Source: an uncultured Roseburia sp.
GTDB lineage: Bacteria; Bacillota; Clostridia; Lachnospirales; Lachnospiraceae
NCBI GenBank assembly: GCA_900542495.1
Contig: UQNW01000013.1
Coordinates: 1-64,000, forward strand
Direction of reading: 5' to 3'
DNA length: 64,000 nucleotides
In this document: piece by piece, positions 35,498 through 45,605 of the stretch
How the letters are laid out: each line of letters starts with the position of its first letter
Position numbering within the stretch: position 1 is the first letter of the stretch
Notes under the pieces: model-generated
Databases searched by the model: none
Told to the model about the DNA's origin: nothing
Seen by the model: the letters and a program-made list of their open reading frames with translations, nothing else
Program-made: the position numbers and the translations under genes

Positions 35498-35537
35498 TTG
35501 AAAGATTTTGTCGAACTTCGTCGCTAAAACTTTCAAA
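35498..35537 (-). promoter_or_regulatory. 0A box inside an inverted repeat upstream of spo0A
   Basis: TGTCGAA at 35509-35515 is a perfect Spo0A box. It sits inside an inverted repeat with TTTGAAAG (35498-35505) and CTTTCAAA (35530-35537), about 90 bases before the spo0A start. Autoregulation is likely. The repeat could also end spoIVB transcription, though no T tract follows. Confidence 0.6.
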
Positions 35538-35559
35538 TGGTCTTTTTTTATCGTTTCTT

Positions 35560-36771
35560 CTATTCTAACATCGTCTCCGCAAAAATACCATATCCCTTCG
35601 CCGGATCATTCACAAATACATGCGTGACCGCTCCGATGAATTTCCCGTTCTGGATGATCGGGCTTCCACTCATTCCCTGAACAATGCCGCCTGTTGTATT
35701 TAAAAGTTCCTCATCTGTTACCCGAAAAAGGATTCCTTTGTTTGCCTCACGCCCGCTGTAATCTAGCGTTTCGATTTCAATCTCATACTCTCTTTTTTCC
35801 CCGGAAAATCCGCAGATGATCTTCGCCGGTCCTGCCTCGATATCCTGCTTATAACAGATATTATAATAATCTCCACGCGGCAGCGCTGCTATATTTCCGT
35901 CTAATCTTCCATAAATCCCGATGTCTGTATTCTTCTCGATACTTCCGAGACAGTCCGCACTCTGATAATGAATGATCCCGGATAATTCTCCCGGATTTCC
36001 TTTCTGTCCCTTTTTCACACCGATAATCTGTGCATTGTATACATAACCTTCTTTTACCTGAATGAGTTCTCCAACGTCACCGTCACTGATCGCATGTCCG
36101 AGCGCACCATAAGTTCCATCTTCCTTATAATACGTCAGTGTTCCGATCCCGGCAAGATCATCCCTCACCCAGACACCGAGCATATACGTTCCATTTTTAT
36201 TTTTTGCAGGAGTCACACAGACATCTACCATTTCTCCATTTCTGCTTACTTTGAAAACTTCCCTCGCTGCACCATTCTGCTGGACGAGACGCTGTAAATC
36301 CTCCTTCTCGTTGACTGCCTCCCCGTTCACACTTAATATATAGTCGCCCTCTTTCAGAATATTTTCTGCCGGTGCAGCCTCACTTCCATCCGGCTGTTCG
36401 ATTTTACTTGTCCCGATCACAAGGACACCACTCGTCTTGACATAAATGCCAATCGGCATGCCACCTGCGTAGACCGCGTCTCCGTCCACCAATACGACTT
36501 CTATATCCTTGACCGGAAAAAGTCCAAAAAGTCTGCATGTCACAAAATAAGACTGCCTGACATTTTCGGTCGTTTCACTTTTTGCAGCCTCGAAACTTTC
36601 TTCCTGCAATTCCATTGTCACCGGCAATTGAAACTGGTAATCGATCGTCTCCCCTGCCTTCACGTAAATCTGATCCGGGATTGATTTTTCAAAAGTATAA
36701 ACCGCAAAAAGAAACACCATACAATAACCTGCATACGCTATCCCACGAAAAAAACTTTTGTATCTGTCCAT
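35560..36771 (-). CDS. spoIVB: SpoIVB serine peptidase
   Basis: A 403-residue sporulation signalling protease. It has an N-terminal signal anchor (about 10-28), a PDZ domain (about 95-190) and a C-terminal S55 peptidase domain with the catalytic His in ALGHAISDGDVG and Ser in GMSGSPIIQNGKFIGAVTH. In Bacillus it cleaves SpoIVFA and triggers pro-sigma-K processing. Many Clostridia keep spoIVB although lacking that complex. It lies between recN and spo0A, as is standard. Confidence 0.95.
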   Translation of the reverse strand: MDRYKSFFRGIAYAGYCMVFLFAVYTFEKSIPDQIYVKAGETIDYQFQLPVTMELQEESFEAAKSETTENVRQSYFVTCRLFGLFPVKDIEVVLVDGDAVYAGGMPIGIYVKTSGVLVIGTSKIEQPDGSEAAPAENILKEGDYILSVNGEAVNEKEDLQRLVQQNGAAREVFKVSRNGEMVDVCVTPAKNKNGTYMLGVWVRDDLAGIGTLTYYKEDGTYGALGHAISDGDVGELIQVKEGYVYNAQIIGVKKGQKGNPGELSGIIHYQSADCLGSIEKNTDIGIYGRLDGNIAALPRGDYYNICYKQDIEAGPAKIICGFSGEKREYEIEIETLDYSGREANKGILFRVTDEELLNTTGGIVQGMSGSPIIQNGKFIGAVTHVFVNDPAKGYGIFAETMLE

Positions 36772-36853
36772 TTTTTATCTCCTGCAAAATTTGATAAAAT
36801 GTGTGAATTTTATTAGAGTTTCTTATAAATTCTTCAAACATTCGTACAAAGAA

Positions 36854-36885
36854 AAAAGAGTACATCTCACGCTATGTACTCTTTT
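36854..36885 (-). terminator. Terminator after recN
   Basis: AAAAGAGTACAT and ATGTACTCTTTT are perfect 12-bp arms. On the minus strand TTTTTTCTTTG follows. It lies 55 bases after the recN stop, separating recN from spoIVB. Confidence 0.85.
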
Positions 36886-36940
36886 ATTATGTGTCTCTTT
36901 TTTGTTTTCAAACTGTTTTTTCCGTGTCAGTTATTGGAAT

Positions 36941-38617
36941 TTATTTTTTCTTCTGATATGCAAGTTCTTTCATCTCTCTTGCACTTTCCATTACTTTTTC
37001 TGTGATCTCCACACCGCCAAGCATCCGCGCAAGTTCGGAAATGCTTTCCTCTTCCGATAAGCATTTGATCTTAGATACAGTCGTCTGGTTTTCGACCGAT
37101 TTTTCGATCAGATAATGCGCATCTGCCATAGCTGCGATCTGTGGCAAATGTGTGATACAGATAATCTGATGATTTTTTGCAAGCACATTCATCTTTTCAG
37201 AAACCATCTGCGCCGTACGTCCGCTGATTCCGCTGTCGATCTCATCAAAAATAAGTGTTTCCACTGCATCCTGATCTGCTAAAACTGTTTTAATTGCAAG
37301 CATGATTCTCGAAAGTTCACCACCGGAAGCCACTTTTCCCAATGGTTTTACCGGCTCGCCCGGATTTGTCGAGATCAAGAACTCCGGATCATCCGTTCCG
37401 TTTGCAGTGTAGTCTGATGTCTTCTCAAACTGCATCTCAAATTTCACATCCAGAAAGTTCAGATCCTTTAAGGCATCTGTCACAGCGCTTGTTAATTTTT
37501 TTGCATATTTTTTCCGGATTGCGGATACTTTTTCGCAATATTTTTTCAGTTCCTGCTCTGTATCTGCAAGTTTTTGCTTCAAATTTCCAATGTACTGGTC
37601 AAAATCCTGCAATTGTTGTAATCGGTTCTGTTTTTTCTCCAATTCAGACAATATCTCTGTAATGGAGCTTCCATACTTCGATTTCAAGTGATTGAGTTCA
37701 TCTAACCGCTTCTCCATCTGATAAAAAGTCTCATCATCAAACTCCGTCTCATCAATATAATCTGCAAGTTCACGGTTAAAATCATTTACAAGATTGTCTA
37801 TCTCTAAAAGCTGTTCTTCTAACGCTTTTACCTTCTCATCATAGGAAGCCGCCGCATTTAATTCGCGCAATGCCCTTCCGGTCAGTTCTGATACATTGTC
37901 ATCCTGGTTTCCGGTATACTGGTAAGCGGCGTTCACTGCCTCCATAATCTTTTTTCCATTGGAAAACTTGCGGTAATCAGCTTCAAGAGCTTCGTCCTCG
38001 CCCTCTTTTAAGTCCGCTTCCTCAATCTCCTTGATCTCATATTCCAGAAAAGAAATTTCCCGCAGTCTCTCCTCCTCGTCCACGTCTGCTTCCTTTAATT
38101 CCTCGGACAGTGCACGATAATTTTTATACGCTTCCTTAAGCTTTTCCTTCCAGTCAGAAATTTCTTCTTTTGCATAATCATCTAAGATTTCAAGATGTTT
38201 TTTCTTCGACAAAAGTGACTGGTGCTCATGCTGTCCGTGAATATCGATCAGAATAGACGCGATTTCACGCATTTTCGATGCTGGAACACTCTCGGCATTT
38301 ACTTTTGCGACACCTCTGCCATTAACAATTTTCCTGCTTAAGATGACTTCATCATTCTCCGGGAACACATCGAGCTCTTTTAACAACTTCTTCTGCCTCT
38401 CGTCCGTCACTGAAAAAATCAGCTCCACTAACGCATAATCGGCATTTTCCCGAAGCATCTCTTTCTGTACTTTTTCTCCCAGTGCCAGATTGATAGAGCC
38501 AATGATAATGGATTTTCCTGCACCGGTCTCACCGGATAAAATATTTAATCCATTTTGAAAATCAACCTCTGTCTCATCAATCAGCGCCAGATTTTTCACA
38601 TGCAGATTCTGTAACAT
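36941..38617 (-). CDS. recN: DNA repair protein RecN
   Basis: A 558-residue SMC-like ATPase of double-strand-break repair. Walker A is GETGAGKSIIIGSINLALG, followed by coiled coils (about 150-370). The signature LGKVASGGELSRIMLAIKTV and Walker B TLIFDEIDSGISG are in the C-terminal part. AAGGAGAT lies before the ATG at 38617. It follows argR by 36 bases, in the conserved argR-recN order. Confidence 0.97.
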   Translation of the reverse strand: MLQNLHVKNLALIDETEVDFQNGLNILSGETGAGKSIIIGSINLALGEKVQKEMLRENADYALVELIFSVTDERQKKLLKELDVFPENDEVILSRKIVNGRGVAKVNAESVPASKMREIASILIDIHGQHEHQSLLSKKKHLEILDDYAKEEISDWKEKLKEAYKNYRALSEELKEADVDEEERLREISFLEYEIKEIEEADLKEGEDEALEADYRKFSNGKKIMEAVNAAYQYTGNQDDNVSELTGRALRELNAAASYDEKVKALEEQLLEIDNLVNDFNRELADYIDETEFDDETFYQMEKRLDELNHLKSKYGSSITEILSELEKKQNRLQQLQDFDQYIGNLKQKLADTEQELKKYCEKVSAIRKKYAKKLTSAVTDALKDLNFLDVKFEMQFEKTSDYTANGTDDPEFLISTNPGEPVKPLGKVASGGELSRIMLAIKTVLADQDAVETLIFDEIDSGISGRTAQMVSEKMNVLAKNHQIICITHLPQIAAMADAHYLIEKSVENQTTVSKIKCLSEEESISELARMLGGVEITEKVMESAREMKELAYQKKK

Positions 38618-38653
38618 ATAATCTCCTTCTACTCTCCCCAAAAGTATATGTTC

Positions 38654-39106
38654 TTAATCTTCTACCAGCTTACGCAGACGACTCATCACTGCAACGGTGT
38701 CATCCACGCTTCGCACTGCACACATTATCGTATCATCCCCGGCAATGCAGCCGACGATCTCATGCAGATGCATGGCATCTAATGCCGCTGCAACTGCCAT
38801 TGCCATTCCGGAAACGGTTTTGATCACCAGAATATTCTGTGCCATATCCATAGACACGAAACCGTCATGAAAAACACGGGTATATTTTTCAGAAAGATCT
38901 TCCGTTCCCTCTGTCAGTGTCACATATTTCTGTCTGCCATTGCTCATTGCCACTTTTGTCAGTTTCAGTTCACGGATGTCTCTGGAAACTGTTGCCTGTG
39001 TCACCTGATATCCTTCTTTCTGGAGATAATCGGATAACTCTTCCTGTGTCTCGATATCATGTTTTTTTATCAGTTCCAGCATTTTTGACTGACGTTTTGT
39101 TTTCAT
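38654..39106 (-). CDS. argR: Arginine repressor ArgR
   Basis: A 150-residue arginine-sensing regulator. The N-terminal winged helix contains YQVTQATVSRDIRELKLTKV. The C-terminal domain with EIVGCIAGDDTIMCAVRS binds arginine and forms hexamers. It may control argH at 22144, but no ARG box was identified there. It sits between nadK and recN. Confidence 0.96.
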   Translation of the reverse strand: MKTKRQSKMLELIKKHDIETQEELSDYLQKEGYQVTQATVSRDIRELKLTKVAMSNGRQKYVTLTEGTEDLSEKYTRVFHDGFVSMDMAQNILVIKTVSGMAMAVAAALDAMHLHEIVGCIAGDDTIMCAVRSVDDTVAVMSRLRKLVED

Positions 39107-39133
39107 TCCGGTCTGACCTCCCTCGTTTCCTGT

Positions 39134-39994
39134 TTATGTATATGTCTCCATTTTTTTGCGGAGAATCTCTAAAAAGCTCATATTATTTAATTTGCAGATT
39201 CTTGCTGTGGAGTCTGCCTTTTTGATCAGAAACTTATCTCCTACCTCAAGTCCTACTGCATTGTCACCGTCAAAGCTGACCTCCACGGTCTCGTCCTTCT
39301 GGGAACGCCTTTTTCCAATTTCGATCATCACTTCATCCTCTGCTCCAATGACAATGCTTCTGGAGTTTAAGTTATGCGCATTGATCGGTGTAAGCAGTAT
39401 CATCTGTGCTTTCGGGTCTACGATTGGTCCTCCCGCAGACATATTATATCCGGTAGAACCTGTCGGCGTAGAAATGATAATCCCGTCTGCACGGAACGTA
39501 TTCAGATATTCTCCATTGACTGACACGATCAGATTGACAACTGACAATGCACCTGTTCTGTGAATGACAATATCATTTAATGCCACTTTACATTCTGTCT
39601 TTTCTCCCTGCTTGACTCCATAACCGCTTAACATCATACGTTCTTCCACCGCATAATGTTCTTCCATTAATTCATCGACTGCCGAGAAAACGTTTGATTC
39701 TTCCAATTCGCAAAGATAACCTAACGTTCCGAGATTGACACCGATCAGTGCAATGTTCTGTCCGACCAGTTTGGAAGCTGCCCGGATCAATGTACCGTCC
39801 CCGCCTAACACAAGCACACATTCCGTGTCCGGCGCAATTGCATCCGCTTCCGGTGCCGCATGCTTTGCGTCATCCCCGGTACTCACGAAGCACTGACAGG
39901 TGCCGCCTTTTTCCTCGATGTAAGCTTTGATCTCATTCGTTAATTTTAAATTTTTATCTTTGAATGAATTGGTGATAATCAAAAAATGTCTCAT
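39134..39994 (-). CDS. nadK: NAD kinase
   Basis: A 286-residue enzyme making NADP from NAD and ATP. The GGDGT motif is in VLVLGGDGTLIRAA (near residue 64), and GIIISTPTGSTGYNMSAGGPIV is the second hallmark. The start is a single base after the tlyA stop (39996-39994), so coupling is probable. Confidence 0.96.
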   Translation of the reverse strand: MRHFLIITNSFKDKNLKLTNEIKAYIEEKGGTCQCFVSTGDDAKHAAPEADAIAPDTECVLVLGGDGTLIRAASKLVGQNIALIGVNLGTLGYLCELEESNVFSAVDELMEEHYAVEERMMLSGYGVKQGEKTECKVALNDIVIHRTGALSVVNLIVSVNGEYLNTFRADGIIISTPTGSTGYNMSAGGPIVDPKAQMILLTPINAHNLNSRSIVIGAEDEVMIEIGKRRSQKDETVEVSFDGDNAVGLEVGDKFLIKKADSTARICKLNNMSFLEILRKKMETYT

Positions 39995-39995
39995 A

Positions 39996-40799
39996 TTATT
40001 TGTCTAACTCTCCATGTGCAGCTTCAACAACAGCATGAACATCGACAGATTCCTCTTTGCTGCCCTCTGCTTCTTTCCTGATATAAACCAGATACTCGAT
40101 ATTTCCTTCCGGTCCCTTGATCGGTGAATATTCCAGATTCAGAATATGAAATCCGATTTCCATTGCAAAATCAATCACTTTGTGAATGACCTCTTCATGA
40201 ACTGCCTTATCCCGGACAACTCCTTTTTTTCCAACCTTTTCCCTTCCGGCTTCAAACTGTGGTTTGATCAGGCAGACCATTTCGCCATTGCCGTTTAAAA
40301 GTTCTCTTGCCGGTCCTAACACTTTTGTCAGGGAAATGAATGAAACGTCCACCGAAGCAAAATCAAGCCGGTCTGCAATATCCTGCGGTGTCACATAACG
40401 GATGTTTGTTTTTTCCATGCAGACCACACGTTCATCCTGACGCAGCTTCCATGCGAACTGACCATAACCTACATCCACCGCGTAAACTTTAACTGCACCA
40501 TTCTGCAGCATACAGTCTGTAAATCCGCCTGTGGAAGCTCCGATATCCATACAGATTTTTCCCTCTAGGGTAATGCCGAAATGTGTCATGGCTTTCTCTA
40601 ACTTTAATCCACCACGGCTTACATACTTTAACGTATTGCCCTTTACCTCGATATTCGCGTTTTCATCAAAAGTAGAGCCTGCCTTATCCTCACGGTTATT
40701 GTCGACAAACACATTTCCTTCCATGATCATGGCTTTCGCCTTTTCCCTGGACGGTGCAAGTCCTTTATTTACAAGTAAAATATCTAATCTTTCCTTCAT
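39996..40799 (-). CDS. tlyA: TlyA-family rRNA 2'-O-methyltransferase / haemolysin-like
   Basis: A 267-residue protein with an N-terminal S4 RNA-binding domain (ERLDILLVNKGLAPSREKAKAMIMEG) and a FtsJ-like methyltransferase domain (about 80-250, CMDIGASTGGFTDCML). TlyA methylates 16S and 23S rRNA in mycobacteria; the Clostridia form is annotated the same way. Its start overlaps the dxs stop by 4 bases. Confidence 0.92.
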   Translation of the reverse strand: MKERLDILLVNKGLAPSREKAKAMIMEGNVFVDNNREDKAGSTFDENANIEVKGNTLKYVSRGGLKLEKAMTHFGITLEGKICMDIGASTGGFTDCMLQNGAVKVYAVDVGYGQFAWKLRQDERVVCMEKTNIRYVTPQDIADRLDFASVDVSFISLTKVLGPARELLNGNGEMVCLIKPQFEAGREKVGKKGVVRDKAVHEEVIHKVIDFAMEIGFHILNLEYSPIKGPEGNIEYLVYIRKEAEGSKEESVDVHAVVEAAHGELDK

Positions 40800-42694
40800 T
40801 CTCTCCGCTCTCTTTTTTCTATTCTAATTCCACACTTCTCATATGCAGCGATCGTGCGCTCCACGATCGTGTCAACATCAAGTCCTACTTCTTTCCGCAA
40901 CAGATCCACATTGCCATGCTCCACATATTCATCCGGTATTGCAATGTTTAAAATGCGAATGCCTCTGCCGTCCTCATTATTATAAAACTCAGTTACATGC
41001 TCGCCAAATCCACCGCTGATGACATTTTCTTCCAGTGTAACGATCACTTTATGATGTTCGGTGATATGTTTTAATACATCCTCATCCAACGGCTTTGCAA
41101 AACGTGCATTGATCAGACTGCACGAATATCCTTTTGACTTCAAAATCTCCCGCACCACAGCCGCTGTCTTTACCATAGAACCTAACGCAAACAACGCGAT
41201 CTCTGATTCCATGTAAATCCATTCGCTCTTGCCAAGGCTGACCGGCGCACGGTACTCTTTCAGTCCGTCATACGCTTCACCTCTCGGATAACGCACTGCG
41301 ATCGGTGCCCCAAAGTTCACTGCATACTTGATCATATCGGATAATTCCCATTTATTCTTCGGTGCCATGATCGTCATATTCGGAATCGAGGATAAATAAG
41401 AAATATCAAAAATACCCTGATGTGTCTCTCCGTCACTTCCGACTAATCCGGCTCTGTCAATCGCAAAGATCACAGGAAGATTCTGGATACAGACGTCATG
41501 CAGAATCTGATCATAAGCTCTCTGTAAAAACGAAGAATACACTGCAAAAACAGGTTTTAACCCTGCCGCCGCTAATCCTGCTGCAAAAGTAACCGCATGC
41601 TGTTCTGCGATTCCAACGTCAAAAAAGCGTTCCGGGAACATATTATGAAAACGTTTTAACCCCGTTCCGTCCGTCATAGCTGCGGTAACCGCCACAACCT
41701 TTTCATCTCTGTCGCCTAATTTTCGCATGACAGTCGAAAAAATATCGGTATAATTTGCCTTAATTCTCGGATTCTTCGGAAGTCCGGTCTCAATATCAAA
41801 CGGTTCTGTTCCGTGAAACCTTGCCGGATGCCGCTCTGCCGGTGCGTATCCTGCGCCTTTGTGCGTCATCACATGGATCAGTACCGGTCCGTCAATATGG
41901 GATGCCTCTTTGATCAGCTTCACGATTCCGTGAAGGTCACTACCGTCTACCGGTCCTAAATACACGATTCCCATTTCTTCAAAAAACATTCCCGGAATAA
42001 GCAATTGCTTGATTCCACTCTTTGTCTTACGGATCTTCGAAACCATCTTCTCTCCATAAGGCATCTTGTTTAAGGAATTTAATACATTTAATTTCAGATC
42101 CAGATAAGCGTCCGCTGTCCGAAATCCCGCCAGATAAGTGGATAAGCCGCCAACGTTCTCTGAGATTGACATATTATTATCATTTAAAATAATGATAAAA
42201 TTAGATTTCAGTCTTGCAGCATTATTCAGTGCCTCAAATGCCATTCCTCCGGTCAGTGCTCCGTCCCCGATCACAGAAACAACCCTGTAATCCTCGCCTG
42301 TGATCTCTCTCGCTAATGCATAGCCAAGTCCGGCAGAGATCGATGTAGAACTGTGACCGGTATCAAAACAGTCACATGCGCTCTCTTTTCTCTTTGGGAA
42401 TCCACTCATTCCGCCATACTTGCGCAGTCCGTCAAAGCCTTCGCGCCTTCCGGTCAGAAGCTTATGTGTATACGACTGGTGACCAACATCCCAGATGATC
42501 TTATCTTTTGGCAGGTCAAGTGCTAAATGAAGTGCCATGGTAAGCTCCACTACTCCAAGATTCGAAGCTAAATGCCCACCTGTCACTGAAATCTTTTCTA
42601 TTAAAAATTCCCTTATCTCAGACGCGAGAATTTTCAGTTCCTCGTCTGTCAGGGATTTGATATCGTTCGGTTTATTAATCTTTTCTAATACCAT
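40796..42694 (-). CDS. dxs: 1-deoxy-D-xylulose-5-phosphate synthase
   Basis: A 632-residue thiamine-diphosphate enzyme that condenses pyruvate with glyceraldehyde 3-phosphate, the first step of the MEP isoprenoid path. The TPP motif is in GDGALTGGMAFEALNNA, and DVGIAEQHAVTFAAGLA is in the pyrimidine domain. It lies 35 bases after ispA and overlaps tlyA by 4 bases. Confidence 0.97.
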   Translation of the reverse strand: MVLEKINKPNDIKSLTDEELKILASEIREFLIEKISVTGGHLASNLGVVELTMALHLALDLPKDKIIWDVGHQSYTHKLLTGRREGFDGLRKYGGMSGFPKRKESACDCFDTGHSSTSISAGLGYALAREITGEDYRVVSVIGDGALTGGMAFEALNNAARLKSNFIIILNDNNMSISENVGGLSTYLAGFRTADAYLDLKLNVLNSLNKMPYGEKMVSKIRKTKSGIKQLLIPGMFFEEMGIVYLGPVDGSDLHGIVKLIKEASHIDGPVLIHVMTHKGAGYAPAERHPARFHGTEPFDIETGLPKNPRIKANYTDIFSTVMRKLGDRDEKVVAVTAAMTDGTGLKRFHNMFPERFFDVGIAEQHAVTFAAGLAAAGLKPVFAVYSSFLQRAYDQILHDVCIQNLPVIFAIDRAGLVGSDGETHQGIFDISYLSSIPNMTIMAPKNKWELSDMIKYAVNFGAPIAVRYPRGEAYDGLKEYRAPVSLGKSEWIYMESEIALFALGSMVKTAAVVREILKSKGYSCSLINARFAKPLDEDVLKHITEHHKVIVTLEENVISGGFGEHVTEFYNNEDGRGIRILNIAIPDEYVEHGNVDLLRKEVGLDVDTIVERTIAAYEKCGIRIEKRERRE

Positions 42695-42729
42695 AGCTGG
42701 TACCTCGACTTCTTACTTTCTTACATTCA

Positions 42730-43620
42730 TTACTTTTCTCTTGAGATCAGATAAAGCAATAATTCATTTAAAAATTCATTCTTCACAACCAGAGAATCCA
42801 TTCTCTCGACTGCGCTGTTTGAATAAAAAGCCACATCTTCTTTTGCTTTTTCAAGTCCTTCAAAGGAAACATACGTTGCTTTATGATTCTTCTCATCACT
42901 GCCGATTGGCTTTCCAAGCACCTCTAACGTGCTTGTCACATCCAGAATGTCATCCTGGATCTGGAATGCCAGTCCGACTTCTGCCGCAGCCTTCTCAATC
43001 GTGTTCTGCTCATTCTTTGTTGCGCCAGCTAGAATCGCTCCAATCAGCATAGAACTTTCGATTAATGCTCCGGTTTTCAGGCGATAAATAAAATCCAGTT
43101 TTTCTCTGGTAATGTCACCGGAATCTTCCGACTGCACATCCACAACCTGTCCGCCGACCATTCCATAAATTCCGGCTTTTGTGGCAAGCACCTGCATTGC
43201 CTTTCCGATATTGCGGTTATCCGGTTCCATGTCAAAGGCTTTTGTAGCAGTCTCAAATGCATAATTCAAAAGTGCATCCCCGGCAAGGATTCCCATTGCT
43301 TCCCCATATACTGCATGTGTTGTCTTCTTTCCCCGGCGGTATTCGTCATTATCCATCGCCGGGAGATCATCATGCACAAGCGAATAGGTGTGGATCATTT
43401 CCATGGCTGCCATAAAAGGTTCGATCACCTTCGATTTCCCGCCAAAAAGACGATAGGTTTCTAACATTAACATCGGTCTGAGCCTTTTTCCTCCGGCAAG
43501 AATACTGTAGTTCATTGCCTCCATAATCGTCTTCTGGTAACCTTCCTCCTTCGGAAGATACCCTTTTATGATCTGTTCGATTTCCTCTACTCTTGTCTGA
43601 ATCTCTGCTCTAATATCCAC
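42730..43620 (-). CDS. ispA: Polyprenyl (farnesyl/geranyl) diphosphate synthase
   Basis: A 296-residue prenyltransferase of short-chain isoprenoids. The first Asp-rich motif is DDLPAMDND and the second DDILD. The residues before the first motif (MIHTYSLVHDD) fit a farnesyl-chain product. It follows xseB by 91 bases within the operon. Confidence 0.95.
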   Translation of the reverse strand: MDIRAEIQTRVEEIEQIIKGYLPKEEGYQKTIMEAMNYSILAGGKRLRPMLMLETYRLFGGKSKVIEPFMAAMEMIHTYSLVHDDLPAMDNDEYRRGKKTTHAVYGEAMGILAGDALLNYAFETATKAFDMEPDNRNIGKAMQVLATKAGIYGMVGGQVVDVQSEDSGDITREKLDFIYRLKTGALIESSMLIGAILAGATKNEQNTIEKAAAEVGLAFQIQDDILDVTSTLEVLGKPIGSDEKNHKATYVSFEGLEKAKEDVAFYSNSAVERMDSLVVKNEFLNELLLYLISREK

Positions 43621-43711
43621 CTCTGCTGCTCCTTCTTATCCTTCCAGATCTCCATAAATCGTAACTGTTCAATACCAGTACAGTTATGGTTCAAAATCCA
43701 TTTATCATATT

Positions 43712-43936
43712 TCATTCAAAATCTGCCAGTGATCCGTCAGCCTGAATCACCTGCATCTTTTTCTCCACTGCATCTAAAAGCGCATTGCAATTCTTTAACT
43801 TCTCAACGCCTGCCTGATACAGTTGAAACGAATCATCCAAAGTAACTTCCGGGTTCTCTAACTGTTTGATAATGGTCTCTATCTCTTCAAATGTCTCCTC
43901 TAACGAGACATTCTGTTTTGTCTGTTCTTCACTCAT
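43712..43936 (-). CDS. xseB: Exodeoxyribonuclease VII small subunit
   Basis: A 74-residue helical subunit; LEETFEEIETIIKQLENPEVTLDDSFQLYQAGVEKL is the family pattern (given in part). The start overlaps the xseA stop by 8 bases (ATGAGTGA), and GGAGG lies in the end of xseA, showing coupling. It pairs with XseA. Confidence 0.95.
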   Translation of the reverse strand: MSEEQTKQNVSLEETFEEIETIIKQLENPEVTLDDSFQLYQAGVEKLKNCNALLDAVEKKMQVIQADGSLADFE

Positions 43937-45134
43937 TGTCAAATACCTCCGTGACATTTGCTTTCAGCGTTCCATGCAGCAGATGAATGTCGAGTGGATC
44001 ACCCACATGAACTTTTGCGGCATCCGTCACTGCTTTTCCTCTTTCATCTGCAACATAGGAAAATCCCTGACTCAGTTTCTTCAAAGGAGATACTCCCTCT
44101 AACTGCCCGGTCAGAAGTGCCAGCCTGTGCTTTTTCTCCATAAAATTCTGTTCCATCTGCCGATGCAGTTTTTCTTCCAGATCTATGGCATATTTACGGT
44201 GTTCATGAAGCTTATTCTCAGGACTTGCGTATTGCAGCTTTGTCTGATACTGCTCCAGTTTCAGTCTTGCCCTCTCTACTTTCTGCTGCAGAGCACGGTT
44301 CATTCTTCCTGCTTTTCCTGAAATCTCTGCCACTGCCGCCTGATAATCAAAAACTGCAAGTTCAGCAGCAGCCGACGGTGTTGGTGCCCTAAGATCTGCC
44401 ACAAAGTCTGCGATTGTCGTATCCGTTTGATGACCGACCGCCGAGATCACTGGCGTCTCACACTCGAAAATCGCCCTTGCAACTTCCTCCTCATTAAACG
44501 CCCAAAGATCCTCAATGGAACCTCCGCCACGTCCTACAATGATCACATCCACACCAAGCGCATCTAATGCACGGATACCATTTACGATACTGCTTACCGC
44601 ACCTTCCCCCTGCACCAGCGCCGGATATAAAATAAGCTGCACATAAGGATTCCTTCTTGCGGAAATATTACGAATATCCTGTACAGCAGCACCAGTCGGA
44701 GCTGTGACAATCCCAAGCCTGCTTATATATGCCGGGATTCTCTTCTTGTACTCCGGGGCAAACATGCCCATCTCTTCTAATTCTTTTTTTAACGCTTCGA
44801 ATTTTAAATATAAATTACCAGCTCCATCCAGTTCGATTTCCCTGGCATAGAGCTGATACTTACCGTCCCGTTCATATACTTCCACAGAGCCAGTCACAAT
44901 GACTTTGTCTCCCTCTTTCATAGGAAAAGAAAGTCCCTTGCGGTTTCCGGCAAACATAATCGCATTGATCGTCCCCGCGGAATCCTTCAATGTAAAATAA
45001 ATATGCCCTGAGGAATGATACTTGCAGTTAGACACCTCGCCCTTGACACTGATGCGCTGCATCATAAAATCCTGAGCGAACATATTCTTAATATATGTAT
45101 TTACCTGTCCAACAGAATAAACATTCTTCATCAT
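43929..45134 (-). CDS. xseA: Exodeoxyribonuclease VII large subunit
   Basis: A 401-residue catalytic subunit of the single-strand exonuclease. The N-terminal OB fold (GEVSNCKYHSSGHIYFTLKD) and the conserved GRGGGSIEDLWAFNEEEVARAI and SAVGHQTDTTIADFVADLRAPTPSAAAE (in parts) are present. It overlaps nusB by 4 bases (ATGA) and xseB by 8. Confidence 0.96.
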   Translation of the reverse strand: MMKNVYSVGQVNTYIKNMFAQDFMMQRISVKGEVSNCKYHSSGHIYFTLKDSAGTINAIMFAGNRKGLSFPMKEGDKVIVTGSVEVYERDGKYQLYAREIELDGAGNLYLKFEALKKELEEMGMFAPEYKKRIPAYISRLGIVTAPTGAAVQDIRNISARRNPYVQLILYPALVQGEGAVSSIVNGIRALDALGVDVIIVGRGGGSIEDLWAFNEEEVARAIFECETPVISAVGHQTDTTIADFVADLRAPTPSAAAELAVFDYQAAVAEISGKAGRMNRALQQKVERARLKLEQYQTKLQYASPENKLHEHRKYAIDLEEKLHRQMEQNFMEKKHRLALLTGQLEGVSPLKKLSQGFSYVADERGKAVTDAAKVHVGDPLDIHLLHGTLKANVTEVFDNE

Positions 45135-45523
45135 GCTAATTTCGCCAATACTCCATTTACAAATGCCGGTGATTCATCCGTTCCATACTGTTTTGCAAGT
45201 TCAACAGCCTCATTGATTGCAACTTTTACCGGGATATCATCCTCGTACTTCATCTCGTATACCGCAAGACGAATCAGAGTCAGATCTACTTTTCCCATTC
45301 TTCTGGTCTTCCATCCTTCAGACACTTCGTTGATTGCTGCATCAATCTCATCAATCTTCTCTACAATATTGTGGAACTTGTTGGAGATATACTCTTTGTC
45401 CTTCTCGCTGCACTCCTCCACTTCCTCAAACATATTCATCTGTTCCGGCATCTCTTCCACATTATGGAACTCCACGCGGAAAAGCATTTTAAAAACCTGT
45501 TCTCTTAATCCTCTTCTGGTCAT
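45131..45523 (-). CDS. nusB: Transcription antitermination factor NusB
   Basis: A 130-residue RNA-binding helical protein that acts in rRNA antitermination with NusE. RRGLREQVFKMLFRVEF starts the fold, and the C-terminus has PAFVNGVLAKLA. AAAGGATC precedes the ATG at 45523; the frame further upstream lacks a site. It is first in the xse-isp-dxs operon. Confidence 0.94.
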   Translation of the reverse strand: MTRRGLREQVFKMLFRVEFHNVEEMPEQMNMFEEVEECSEKDKEYISNKFHNIVEKIDEIDAAINEVSEGWKTRRMGKVDLTLIRLAVYEMKYEDDIPVKVAINEAVELAKQYGTDESPAFVNGVLAKLA

Positions 45524-45605
45524 TGATTGATCCTTTCTATTTGATTCATTCTGATGATTTATGATCTGACAGACCACTGCCATTCGCCCTTCTTTTTACA
45601 AGGTA

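Noticed and set aside
35498..35537. Terminator of spoIVB
   Set aside because: The stem is imperfect, no T tract follows, and a perfect 0A box lies within it.
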